A stretch of 41,742 nt of DNA, taken from an uncultured Acetatifactor sp. (GTDB lineage Bacteria > Bacillota > Clostridia > Lachnospirales > Lachnospiraceae). Made by a program: the position numbers and the translations under genes. The notes below the pieces were generated by a model. It had not been told where the DNA came from. It did no database searches and saw nothing but the letters and a program-made list of their open reading frames with translations. This document shows, in pieces, positions 17,494 to 25,682 of the stretch. The stretch is taken from contig CAKRRS010000015.1 of NCBI GenBank assembly GCA_934394665.1, forward strand, positions 1 through 41,742, written 5' to 3'. Numbering within the stretch: position 1 is the first letter of the stretch; each line of letters starts with the position of its first letter.

Positions 17494-18531
17494 TCATTTC
17501 CCTGCGCGCAGTTTCCACACGAACTGTCGCAGTCTGTAATACAGATAGAAATACAGATCACTTTTTCTCTGCATCGCAATCAGCTTCCGCTCCTGCGGTC
17601 CGGTATATTCCAGATAATATTTATTCTGATCAAATTCCGGGAAATAGTGCTCCACACCCTGCCGCAATTCCTTTACAAAAGAAAGCTTCGGTCTCTTCAC
17701 ACCGGACAGATAAGAAAACAGTGTGATCGCATAATATAATTCCGTAAAACGATATTCAATCTGCTCTCCGTACTCCGTAAGGAAGCCTCTGTCAACGCAC
17801 TCCTGATACAACAGATCCGCTGCTTTCATCCGGTCACGGCACTTTTCTTCCGTGATGTGATGCACCGTAGACACCGCATGCTGGTAATAATAATACAGCG
17901 GTTCCTCCACTCTCTCAAAACGTCGAAAGTACAGGCTCCACAAGGAACCTGCACAATTATCTTCGTAGAAAATGTGCTCCGGAAAATCAAGTCTGTTCTC
18001 CCGGATCACACTGTGTTTATAGATTTTCAGTACCATACTGCCGGGGCGCATGAACAGTCTCTCGTGCTTTTCTTTGGTCAGTTCCCCGGTCTGGTCAGGG
18101 GTATTATTGACGATCACTCTGCCGACTTCAAACGTATGGTGATCCACCAGACTGTAGTCACAGCCGACCAGATCCGCACCGGTCTTTTCCGCTTTATCCA
18201 GTAATTTCTCATAATAGTCCGGTGACACCCAGTCATCGCTGTCAATAAATCCGATCCATTCTCCCTGCGCCACCTTTAAGCCTTTGTTCTTCGCTCCGCC
18301 CTGCCGCAGGTTCACGGTATTCGGGATCACACGGATCAGTTCCGGATATCGTTTTTCATAATCTAACAAAATCTCCAGAGATTCATCGGTAGAAGCATCA
18401 TCCACACAGAGTATTTCATAAGGATATCTCCCACGGATGGTCTGCCCCACGAGGCTGTTCAGACAATAATTCAGTTTTCCCTCTGCCGCCATATTGTAGA
18501 CGGGTACAATGATACTTAGTTTTTTGTCCAC
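17494..18531 (-). CDS. Family 2 glycosyltransferase, GTG start
   Basis: A cytoplasmic GT-A enzyme of 345 residues with LSIIVPVYNM at the N-terminus, CVDDASTDES, GGAKNKGLKVAQGEW and the metal-binding GFIDSDDWVSPDYY. A basic C-terminal region may contact the membrane. It resembles capsule and LOS-type transferases that extend lipid-linked oligosaccharides. The frame is open back to 18681, but the first 50 residues are non-family sequence overlapping the ABC transporter gene. A GTG at 18531 follows an AGGA site at seven bases and places the conserved start four residues in. It lies between the flippase gene and pseF, so it probably adds a sugar before or next to pseudaminic acid; its donor is unknown. 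Confidence 0.85.
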   Translation of the reverse strand: MDKKLSIIVPVYNMAAEGKLNYCLNSLVGQTIRGRYPYEILCVDDASTDESLEILLDYEKRYPELIRVIPNTVNLRQGGAKNKGLKVAQGEWIGFIDSDDWVSPDYYEKLLDKAEKTGADLVGCDYSLVDHHTFEVGRVIVNNTPDQTGELTKEKHERLFMRPGSMVLKIYKHSVIRENRLDFPEHIFYEDNCAGSLWSLYFRRFERVEEPLYYYYQHAVSTVHHITEEKCRDRMKAADLLYQECVDRGFLTEYGEQIEYRFTELYYAITLFSYLSGVKRPKLSFVKELRQGVEHYFPEFDQNKYYLEYTGPQERKLIAMQRKSDLYFYLYYRLRQFVWKLRAGK

Positions 18532-18613
18532 GAATACATCCTGCCTTCCATACTGCCCATGTCTGCAGTTTGTTCCCCTTAAAATCGTTGTATCTCTAAA
18601 ATCGGTGGCGGGA

Positions 18614-20368
18614 CTAAACCGTCCCACGCTCCACCTTCGCATGCCCGTTTTCCACCCGGTAGACAATATCACATTTCTCAATGGTCTGTAATCTGTGGGC
18701 GATGATGATCAGCGTCTTGCGGCCATGGAGTCTGTTGATGGATTCCATGATAGCTGCTTCCGTATCGTTGTCCAGTGCGGAAGTCGCCTCATCGAGGATC
18801 AGCACCTCGGGATCGTTATACAACGCTCTGGCGATACCGATACGCTGTCTCTGTCCGCCGGAGAGACGGATGCCTCTCTCACCGATACCGGTCTCCAGAC
18901 CTTCCGGCAAGGTCTTGATAAATTCATCCAGCTGGGCTTCTTTTAATACTTCCCACAGCCTGTCTTCATCGATTTTATCCTCAGGGACACCGAAAGCCAC
19001 ATTTTTGCGGATCGTGTCATCCAACATGAAGATCATCTGGGGGATATAGCCGATATTTTTCAGCCATTTCCGATAGTTGCCCGGTTCTTTCACATCCACG
19101 CCGTCTGCATAGATGTGTCCGGTGCTCGGCTCCAGCAGTCCCAGCAGGATATCCACTACGGTACTCTTGCCGGCGCCGGAAGTACCGACGATACCGACGG
19201 AAGCTCCTACCGGGATCTTCAGATCCGCATGGTCGAAGATCAGGCGCTCGGTATTCGGATACGCATACGTAATATCCTTCATCTCGATACTGTTCTTCAC
19301 ATCCAGCTTTTCATCCTCATCGGTAGCAAAGGACATATCGATATTCTGTCCGTTGATCTCATCCTGCAGGTTATCACTGACGCCCATGAAGAACGGCTCA
19401 AAATATGCAATCGAATTGATCTGATTGTTGATACGGTTCACGCAGGGCAGCAGCACCAGTGCCGCAGCTGCCAGCGTTCCGAACACGGTCAGCATATTTT
19501 CCGTAGACACACCGGTCGCCACCAGGAAAATCATATATCCCACCATGGTTGCCACGCAGGCGGTCTCGATCAACAGCTTCGGTACCTGATTGTACAGGCT
19601 GTATCTCTGTACGGCATCCACATAGCCCTTACCGCATTTGCGGTACTCGGATACGAAGTACTGCTCCTTGCCGGAGATTTTCACTTCCTTGATGCCCTGT
19701 ACCGTCTGGGAGATCCATTTGAACAGGCTGCTGTAATAATCCTGATTGTCTTTGCCGGCCTTGTACATGATCGGCTTCAGCACGCGCTTGATCAGCCACA
19801 TCAAAAGCAGCAGTACCACTGCCATCAGAATCGTCATCGTACCACTGGATACAAAGCAATAGCTGATGACAAATACGGACACCACCGTATCGGACAACAG
19901 CTGCAAAAGTGCCAGAATCAGTGCGTACATATTGTTGACATCCGAAGTAATGCTCCGCTGCACCACAGCGGTATCCGCATTCAGATAAAACTCATAACCG
20001 CGGCGCAGATAATTGCGCATCATGCGCTCCGAAGTCCGGAACTGATTCGTATAGACAAAAGATAACGTCAGCTTCTGTTGAAAATACGTAAACAGATTCT
20101 TCACCACGAACACCAGGATCAAAAGCACCATGACGATAATGGAAAAGGTATGATAGCTTTCCACACCCAGGATCTCATAGCAGGTCTCCGCCACACGACT
20201 GTGTTTCACCGCTTCCGGATCAATGACGATCTGCATGACCTCCACCAGCATTCCCACTCCGGCGGTCTGCAAAAAAGCACTGATCACCATGAGGAAGATC
20301 AGCCCCACCATGGTTCTCTTCTGTTTTTTATCCAACAGGACACGTAATTTTCTGATGATCTGTAACAT
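18614..20368 (-). CDS. PglK-like ABC lipid-oligosaccharide flippase
   Basis: A 584-residue half-transporter with six membrane segments in the first ~330 residues and a C-terminal ATPase domain. Visible motifs are Walker A GTSGAGKST, the Q-loop near IPQMIFML, the ABC signature LSGGQRQR, Walker B VLILDEATSALD, and the H-loop IIAHRL. The N-terminal segment and coupling-helix region resemble PglK/WlaB, which flips undecaprenyl-pyrophosphate oligosaccharides. Homodimers are expected. The start has a GGAG site seven bases upstream. The setting, directly after the putative pseudaminyltransferase gene and before GT2 and pseF, supports glycan export over a drug or peptide substrate. Confidence 0.85.
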   Translation of the reverse strand: MLQIIRKLRVLLDKKQKRTMVGLIFLMVISAFLQTAGVGMLVEVMQIVIDPEAVKHSRVAETCYEILGVESYHTFSIIVMVLLILVFVVKNLFTYFQQKLTLSFVYTNQFRTSERMMRNYLRRGYEFYLNADTAVVQRSITSDVNNMYALILALLQLLSDTVVSVFVISYCFVSSGTMTILMAVVLLLLMWLIKRVLKPIMYKAGKDNQDYYSSLFKWISQTVQGIKEVKISGKEQYFVSEYRKCGKGYVDAVQRYSLYNQVPKLLIETACVATMVGYMIFLVATGVSTENMLTVFGTLAAAALVLLPCVNRINNQINSIAYFEPFFMGVSDNLQDEINGQNIDMSFATDEDEKLDVKNSIEMKDITYAYPNTERLIFDHADLKIPVGASVGIVGTSGAGKSTVVDILLGLLEPSTGHIYADGVDVKEPGNYRKWLKNIGYIPQMIFMLDDTIRKNVAFGVPEDKIDEDRLWEVLKEAQLDEFIKTLPEGLETGIGERGIRLSGGQRQRIGIARALYNDPEVLILDEATSALDNDTEAAIMESINRLHGRKTLIIIAHRLQTIEKCDIVYRVENGHAKVERGTV

Positions 20369-20386
20369 GAATTGTCTCCAAATTTA

Positions 20387-21472
20387 TTATATCTGCTCAT
20401 TTTGTCTGTGAATCAACGGATCCTCGTAAGCATCCATGAAATCCGGTCCCAGACGCACCGCCTCGTCAGCGAAGGGGAGTCCCTTCACCTCCGTAAATAC
20501 CGTCACTACCTTTTTAAACCTAAGCCCCGGGAAGAAATTCAGCATTTCCATCGGCATCGAGGCATCGAACTGGGGGTATTCCGCAAACAGCTTCCGGTAA
20601 TCTAACACATCTCTCGGATGCGGCTTTAAGAATATGGTTCCCTCTTTTTCATATTTTTTGATAATATCCCGGAAGATCCGTTCCCTGACATCCAGTTCAC
20701 ACAAAGGATCCGTGAGGATCAGGATCTTATCCCCGACCTTGTTACTCTCTGCGATCTGCCGTTCCAGTTCTTCTTTATTTCTCACAAATGCCTGCAACAG
20801 CAGCTGCTTGTCCTCTTCTGTCAGCCGCTCTTCCAGCGGTTTTCTCGGCACTTCAACATATCTGGGGCAGGGATAACGGATTGCGGAAATATCATTTACT
20901 TCCATGTCGATACAATATTTTCCGTACCCGTTCTGTACAAAGATCAGATTCAGATACATGGACAAAAATGCCTTGATCTTAAAATGTCCTCTGTTGTCAT
21001 ATCTTGCGGCGTCAAAGTTCTTCAGACAGTTCAGCCCGTCCTCCACCGCATGATACCGGATATGGTTCTGATTCAGATAATATCCGATCGGGTCGGAATC
21101 ACAATAGACATAGATATCCTTGTACTGCCGCAGATCCACCGGTACGAATGGGGCTTCCAGTCCCGCATACTCCCTTGTAAACCGGATACGGTTCCTAAGA
21201 TTCCCCGGAAAGCTTCCGGTATCCTCACGATATTTTGCCAGTTCAGGGAAAAAGTCCTCTCTCTTCTCATCGAATTCCAGTACCTCTTCAAATACACCGG
21301 TACTCTCTACCCTGGATTTCAGATTTTCGAAGTTATTAGACATTTTGGACAGCACTAAAGCAGCAGTTCCTGTATTTTTTCCCGGAGCTGCCTCTGCCCG
21401 TAATTTTAACTCTTTTAAAAAAGTCACATATACATGATAGTAAGTGTGACAGATATAAATTCTATCTTTCAT
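20387..21472 (-). CDS. GT52-type sialyltransferase-like protein, candidate pseudaminyltransferase
   Basis: The 361-residue soluble protein carries two short motifs shared by bacterial sialyl- and polysialyltransferases: an acidic-acidic-Gly motif (VEDGLN, about residues 143-148) and an HP motif (LKPHPRD, about 282-288), followed by MPMEML and an FTEVKG segment in the position of the Ser/Thr motif. The N-terminal YICHTYYHVYVT also looks like the GT52 start. These enzymes use CMP-nonulosonic acids, and the only such donor pathway in the window makes CMP-pseudaminic acid. The ATG at 21472 is used because the residues encoded between 21544 and 21473 are not family-like, although its ribosome binding site is weak. 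It is the first gene of the second minus-strand block. Confidence 0.65.
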   Translation of the reverse strand: MKDRIYICHTYYHVYVTFLKELKLRAEAAPGKNTGTAALVLSKMSNNFENLKSRVESTGVFEEVLEFDEKREDFFPELAKYREDTGSFPGNLRNRIRFTREYAGLEAPFVPVDLRQYKDIYVYCDSDPIGYYLNQNHIRYHAVEDGLNCLKNFDAARYDNRGHFKIKAFLSMYLNLIFVQNGYGKYCIDMEVNDISAIRYPCPRYVEVPRKPLEERLTEEDKQLLLQAFVRNKEELERQIAESNKVGDKILILTDPLCELDVRERIFRDIIKKYEKEGTIFLKPHPRDVLDYRKLFAEYPQFDASMPMEMLNFFPGLRFKKVVTVFTEVKGLPFADEAVRLGPDFMDAYEDPLIHRQNEQI

Positions 21473-21551
21473 GCCTGATCTCTGTTTCAATCGTTGATAA
21501 ATAATGCTTCGGAGCCCTTTCTCTGATTCTATGGAACTCCGCATTGTAATT

Positions 21552-21557
21552 ATTGTA
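21552..21557 (-). promoter_or_regulatory. Probable promoter of the second minus-strand block (extended -10)
   Basis: Read on the minus strand, TGT precedes TACAAT, giving an extended -10 of the TGnTACAAT type. No good -35 is found at 16-19 bases. Transcription would start near 21545, giving a ~73-nt leader before the gene beginning at 21472. This is the only sizeable upstream gap for the block running down to position 75. Confidence 0.5.
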
Positions 21558-21594
21558 ACATAATTTTCCTGATACGCACGAAAAACATTCCTTT

Positions 21595-21612
21595 TCTTAA
21601 AAAAAATTAAGA
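21595..21612. promoter_or_regulatory. Perfect A/T-rich dyad between divergent promoters
   Basis: TCTTAA and TTAAGA flank six A residues, an exact 6-bp inverted repeat in the middle of the divergent intergenic region. It lies upstream of the minus-strand -10 and touches the -35 region of the plus-strand promoter. It could be an operator or a curved A-tract. An AT-only stem could also occur by chance. Confidence 0.3.
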
Positions 21613-21637
21613 TTTTAACGCTTCCCTATGCTATAAT
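21607..21637 (+). promoter_or_regulatory. Probable promoter of the plus-strand gene at 21692
   Basis: A consensus TATAAT -10 box lies at 21632-21637. The best -35 candidate, TTAAGA at 21607-21612, is spaced 19 bases, longer than ideal. A transcript starting near 21644 would have a ~48-nt leader containing the AAAGGA ribosome binding site. Confidence 0.5.
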
Positions 21638-21691
21638 AATACAAATTCGTGCAAAAAAACACAGAGTATTTCGCCATAGAAAGGAATCGCT

Positions 21692-22354
21692 ATGAAATCC
21701 TTATTTTCCCATAGTTCAACGATCTCAAAATGGAAAGCCACAGCAGTGTGCGGTATCTGGCTTGTCGTCATCTGCGTCATCCTGTACTTCGCTCCGCGCA
21801 GCATATCCCCTGAGATCTCCGCTTCCTCCGTCAATGCAGTGCAGCCGGACTCTCTCACTCTGATGCCCGGCGATGTTCTGACCCAGCAGTTCACGGTTCC
21901 CAAGGGGGCGCTTAAGAACCTGTCCCTGATCGTTACTTATGATGATCCCGTACAGGCTGCCGATACGCAGCTCCTCGTTAGCGTGCTTCGTAACGACACT
22001 GCTGTCATGGAGCAGCCGCTCCCTTTATCCGCGATTCCCTCCGCTTCCTTTTTTACTTTTTCCATAGAAGAGAAGGAAGCCTTCCCTGCTGCCTATACGC
22101 TGCGGATTGAGAACCTCTCTGAAGCTTCCGGATACAGTATTTCCATTCCCTACACCACTGTCCCCAATCTTGCCACCTCTGATTTTTCGCAATTTTGCAT
22201 AAATGGTGTGCAAGCTTCCGGTAAGCTTCTCTGTGCCATACAGTATGTCACCGGATACTCTTATTACACTGCCTGCTGCATCGCCTTTTGTTTCTTCCTG
22301 GGCGGTCTCATTTTCAGTACCCTGTTATTGCGCAGTCCCTCTGACCGCCAGTGA
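21692..22354 (+). CDS. Two-TM protein with extracytoplasmic beta-sandwich-like domain, possibly truncated
   Basis: The 220-residue product has one membrane segment (about residues 15-35), an extracytoplasmic domain of ~150 residues, and a second membrane segment at 190-213, where it stops. The outer domain has the pattern LTLMPGDVLTQQFTVPKGAL, then LLVSVL, TFSIEE and YTLRIENLS, like the N-terminal outer domain of DUF2142-type polytopic glycan proteins, in which many more membrane segments follow. This copy may therefore be a solitary domain or a 3'-truncated remnant. The start has AAAGGA six bases upstream and a clear -10 box. Its last 30 bp overlap the 3' end of the convergent gene at 22325. 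It is the only plus-strand gene between the two blocks. Confidence 0.65.
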   Translation: MKSLFSHSSTISKWKATAVCGIWLVVICVILYFAPRSISPEISASSVNAVQPDSLTLMPGDVLTQQFTVPKGALKNLSLIVTYDDPVQAADTQLLVSVLRNDTAVMEQPLPLSAIPSASFFTFSIEEKEAFPAAYTLRIENLSEASGYSISIPYTTVPNLATSDFSQFCINGVQASGKLLCAIQYVTGYSYYTACCIAFCFFLGGLIFSTLLLRSPSDRQ

Positions 22355-23878
22355 ATACTGTGCATTGATGGGAAGAATCTCATAGCCCTTCGCCGCCAGC
22401 GCTTCCGCATTTCCCGAAAGGGTCAGATAGACACCATCCTCTGTCACTTCCTCTATTGTCTGTATGTAACGGTAATTGGCAAAAGCATCCGTTGCTGCCC
22501 ATGTGGGGTCTCCGGAATACACCACTGTATCTACGAATTCTCTGACCGGAATCTTATCTTCCCACAGAATATTTCCATAGCTTACCGTTGCCGGCACCAC
22601 CACCGTGACAATCTCGCTCTTTTCTTTTGCTGCCTGCAGCGCCTGTTGCCCCGGTGTTCCCCAGAAACGGTTGCTTTCTGTGGTAGCATACGCATAAGTA
22701 AACACCCCAAAGGAGAACACAAAGAAGGCAATACATACCTTCATCAGGCTCCTGCATTTCAGCTTGTCCTGTAGCTGCCGGATTGCATACGCTCCGTAAA
22801 ACAGGACCGGAATGTGGATCAGGTTCACATGAATCACCGTGACCGCACGATTCAGTACGCCCATGATTCCCGCACTGAGGAGCCAGAAAAACAGCAGATT
22901 CGTAAGCGGCAGCTCTTCTTTCCTTTTCTGCATGCCATGCCGGAACATCTCCCACAACTGCAGAAGCAGTCCTGCCAGGAACAGCGGTGTCGTAAAATAA
23001 TAATACGCTCCGGTCTGTTTGCACGCTGTATGATCCATGCCGTCATATTGCGTCAGAAGCATTCTGCCTAAATCTCTGGCGCTGTGCAGAATATTTGCCA
23101 CGCTCAGTTCTTCTCCACGGAAGCCCGGCAGCTTGGGAATGGAGAAAAAAGCTGTCTTGATCTCTGGAAGCATGCCCAGATTCACTCCGACAAAATACAG
23201 CAGCGGACATGCCAGCGCGCATAAAATCCCCACAGCAATCCACAGATTTCTTCCCCACGGAAGCCTTTTTCGATAAAACAGCAACACAAGCAGCAAAAAT
23301 ACCGGTATTACGATCCAGCTTTGTGCATAGCTGTACAGCGTTGCGCCAAATGCCACAGCCGCCCAGGGCAGATACGAAGCTTTTTTCTTCAGCCCCAGTA
23401 CCAGCAGTGTTACGGCTATCAAAAACAGGTTAGGCGCCAGATTCGATTCCAGGGCAAAACGATTGTTCATGATATGCCAGGGATTGATGGCCAGGATAAA
23501 AGAGAACAGCAGTCCGAATTTCTCATCCAGTAATTCTTTTCCCAAAATATACGCAGAAAATACCCCCAGTATCCCAAACACAGCCTGTGGAATCCGGTAT
23601 ACCGTCATCGTAACTCCAAACAACCAAAAGCACGGGATGGCAAGATAAGAATACAACACATTCATCCCACTTCCCCATGCCACAAAATACACCGGGAATC
23701 CATAGCCTCTGCTGTCGATACCTTCTGTCATCAGCGCCCAGGCATTATAGGCACCGTACGCTTCATCCGGCAGTACTCCTTCCGGATGTCTGCCCAGTCC
23801 GATCAGTCTCGCTGCCGCCGCCACACACAGGATCAATAGCAATATCCAATGTTTTCTGAGATCTGTGTTTTTTCTCAT
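22325..23878 (-). CDS. GT39/ArnT-like membrane glycosyltransferase
   Basis: A 517-residue polytopic enzyme with about eleven membrane segments. The first extracytoplasmic loop carries LPDEAYGAYN (Asp38-Glu39), the acidic pair of GT39/GT83 enzymes, and the second holds an INPWHIMNNRFALE block typical of bacterial ArnT-like proteins. A ~100-residue soluble C-terminal domain follows. The ATG at 23878 has an AGAGGA site; the longer frame to 23977 overlaps the upstream gene and is not family-like. It is the last gene of the first minus-strand block, and its 3' end overlaps the oppositely oriented small gene by 30 bp. The sugar donor is presumably a polyprenyl-phosphate sugar made by one of the GT2 enzymes. 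Confidence 0.82.
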   Translation of the reverse strand: MRKNTDLRKHWILLLILCVAAAARLIGLGRHPEGVLPDEAYGAYNAWALMTEGIDSRGYGFPVYFVAWGSGMNVLYSYLAIPCFWLFGVTMTVYRIPQAVFGILGVFSAYILGKELLDEKFGLLFSFILAINPWHIMNNRFALESNLAPNLFLIAVTLLVLGLKKKASYLPWAAVAFGATLYSYAQSWIVIPVFLLLVLLFYRKRLPWGRNLWIAVGILCALACPLLYFVGVNLGMLPEIKTAFFSIPKLPGFRGEELSVANILHSARDLGRMLLTQYDGMDHTACKQTGAYYYFTTPLFLAGLLLQLWEMFRHGMQKRKEELPLTNLLFFWLLSAGIMGVLNRAVTVIHVNLIHIPVLFYGAYAIRQLQDKLKCRSLMKVCIAFFVFSFGVFTYAYATTESNRFWGTPGQQALQAAKEKSEIVTVVVPATVSYGNILWEDKIPVREFVDTVVYSGDPTWAATDAFANYRYIQTIEEVTEDGVYLTLSGNAEALAAKGYEILPINAQYSLAVRGTAQ

Positions 23879-23915
23879 CGTATCCTCTTCTCTTCGCGTT
23901 TTTTGCGAAATATCC

Positions 23916-25682
23916 TCATTCCTCTGCAGACTGCAGGGCATAGACCCAGATTCCCCAATAGGAGGTGTCCGTCTCATAATATCCCACAGATTTCAGTCCC
24001 ATCCGTCCGGCATCTGCAATCTCCGATCCGGAGAACAGATACTCGCAGCCCAGTTCTTGCAACGCTTCCATGTCAAACTCCAGCCCTTCATAGACCAGGC
24101 TGTTTCCTTTTTGCAGACGCATATAGTTGCCTGTGACGCTGTTAAACAGATAGCAGCGGTTGCCCCACAGGTCAAAATACACTTTTGTTTCCTCATTTTT
24201 CTCCAGTTCCGCAGCGATCACACGCCGGAAGCTGTGTTTATATTCCAGCGGATAGTTATTGGAATATCCATCCACTGTATAAAATCCGTGCATCAAAGAC
24301 GGTGCCGGACTGATGCCCAGATGTGCTACCCGGTAGGTGCTTTTATCTCTGCCGATCGCTTCATCGATCTCCCGCATCAGATCTTCCGCGAACCAGCTTT
24401 CCCAGGAGATGTACCCCGTGATCCCGGAACCGTTGTTGATCTGGTTTACATTCAGATACATACCGGAATTGACTTTTAACAGCTGCAGGGTCGGCAACAG
24501 ACAGATGCAAATCACTGCCAGTTTTCCCCACAGCATCAGACAGTCTGTTCCCGGAAGCTTCGTCCGCCACAATACGGCAGCAGACAAGGCAAATTCCAGA
24601 TACCAGAGTGCCGGATAAAGCCAGTAAAAACGTTCGATCTGAAAATAATGCAAAAAGCCTGTCATACTGTTTTTCAGATGCACAATCACAGCAGAATGAC
24701 AAAATGCATAAAACAACGCAATCGCAATCAGCAGCAAAAAATTCACCACTGCTGCTTTATAAATCTTTTTATCTGCCTCCTCCTTTTTGCAAAAAGCTCC
24801 AAGAATCAGGAATACTATGATCGGAAGGATCAGATATTTATGCAGGGAAGGTGCATGCTGCGCGCTGTTTTGAAATATGCCCAGAAAAGTCTCCCAAAAC
24901 GGCATCGCAGAAGACACCATTTCCTCTCTGTGGCTGACATAGGCACCCGTCCCAAACAGAATCTCCAGGATCAAAGCACGGTTGACCCATACGTATGTCA
25001 GAAAAAGCACTGCAAAGCCAATCGGAAACCACGGATTCTTTTTCTTTTTTGCAAATGCATAAACAAGTGCGATCACCCAGAATCCCAGTACCACATATCC
25101 GGTATATACCAGATGACTGGTCAGTCCGAATACGATTGCAATCAGTAACCCCGGAATCACATTTTTGCGTTTCCACAGGCACAGTTCTCCGTATAAGATC
25201 AGCGGAATGCCGAACTCTGACAGACCATAGACCGGATATAACGGCAGAACACAAAAACAGGTTCCGGCGATTACTGCAAGAAAACTGCTGTCCGTGCTCT
25301 CTTTTACCAGCAGATACATTCCTAAAAATGCCAGCAGAAAACACAGGATGTACTGCGTAAGGAATGCCACTCTGACCGAAAACAGACGATACAGTGGCAG
25401 GAAAAGCACCGCCGACGGCTGCATTCCGCTGGCGTTGACACCGTTTAGCATTTCGGGATATCCCGTGCTGCCATCCCACAGATGCCTTGCCGGCAGCACA
25501 TAGTTCATGATGCTTTCATCCAGCTGGTCATTGATTTCAAATACACAGCCTTCCCCTAAGATAAAATAGGGCAAAAAGAAAACGATCGCCACCAGGATAC
25601 CGGTCCACCAGAACGGAAGTCTGTCCAACCGAAGTAAAATACCGTCTGCTTTTTTCCAAAAACGTTTCTCAGAAATGTACAA
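23916..25682 (-). CDS. DUF6044-like polytopic membrane protein (copy 2), TTG start
   Basis: A 588-residue paralogue of the protein at 3917-5773. The first-loop motif here is NDQLDES (about residues 51-57), and the C-terminal blocks VDGYSNNY, YKHSFRR and WGNRCYLF are retained. It has about ten membrane segments and a C-terminal soluble domain of ~170 residues. The start is a TTG at 25682, preceded by GGGAG nine bases upstream, and it overlaps the end of the GtrII-like gene by 14 bp; no ATG lies before conserved sequence. Function is unknown; a GT-C transferase or glycan ligase role is inferred from topology and the acidic loop. One copy lies in each gene block. Confidence 0.75.
   Translation of the reverse strand: MYISEKRFWKKADGILLRLDRLPFWWTGILVAIVFFLPYFILGEGCVFEINDQLDESIMNYVLPARHLWDGSTGYPEMLNGVNASGMQPSAVLFLPLYRLFSVRVAFLTQYILCFLLAFLGMYLLVKESTDSSFLAVIAGTCFCVLPLYPVYGLSEFGIPLILYGELCLWKRKNVIPGLLIAIVFGLTSHLVYTGYVVLGFWVIALVYAFAKKKKNPWFPIGFAVLFLTYVWVNRALILEILFGTGAYVSHREEMVSSAMPFWETFLGIFQNSAQHAPSLHKYLILPIIVFLILGAFCKKEEADKKIYKAAVVNFLLLIAIALFYAFCHSAVIVHLKNSMTGFLHYFQIERFYWLYPALWYLEFALSAAVLWRTKLPGTDCLMLWGKLAVICICLLPTLQLLKVNSGMYLNVNQINNGSGITGYISWESWFAEDLMREIDEAIGRDKSTYRVAHLGISPAPSLMHGFYTVDGYSNNYPLEYKHSFRRVIAAELEKNEETKVYFDLWGNRCYLFNSVTGNYMRLQKGNSLVYEGLEFDMEALQELGCEYLFSGSEIADAGRMGLKSVGYYETDTSYWGIWVYALQSAEE

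Noticed and set aside
19115..20065. Long plus-strand open frame (about 316 codons) opposite the ABC transporter
   Set aside because: The translation is rich in His, Gln and Arg with no family pattern and no ribosome binding site, and the opposite strand encodes a clear ABC protein with all motifs.
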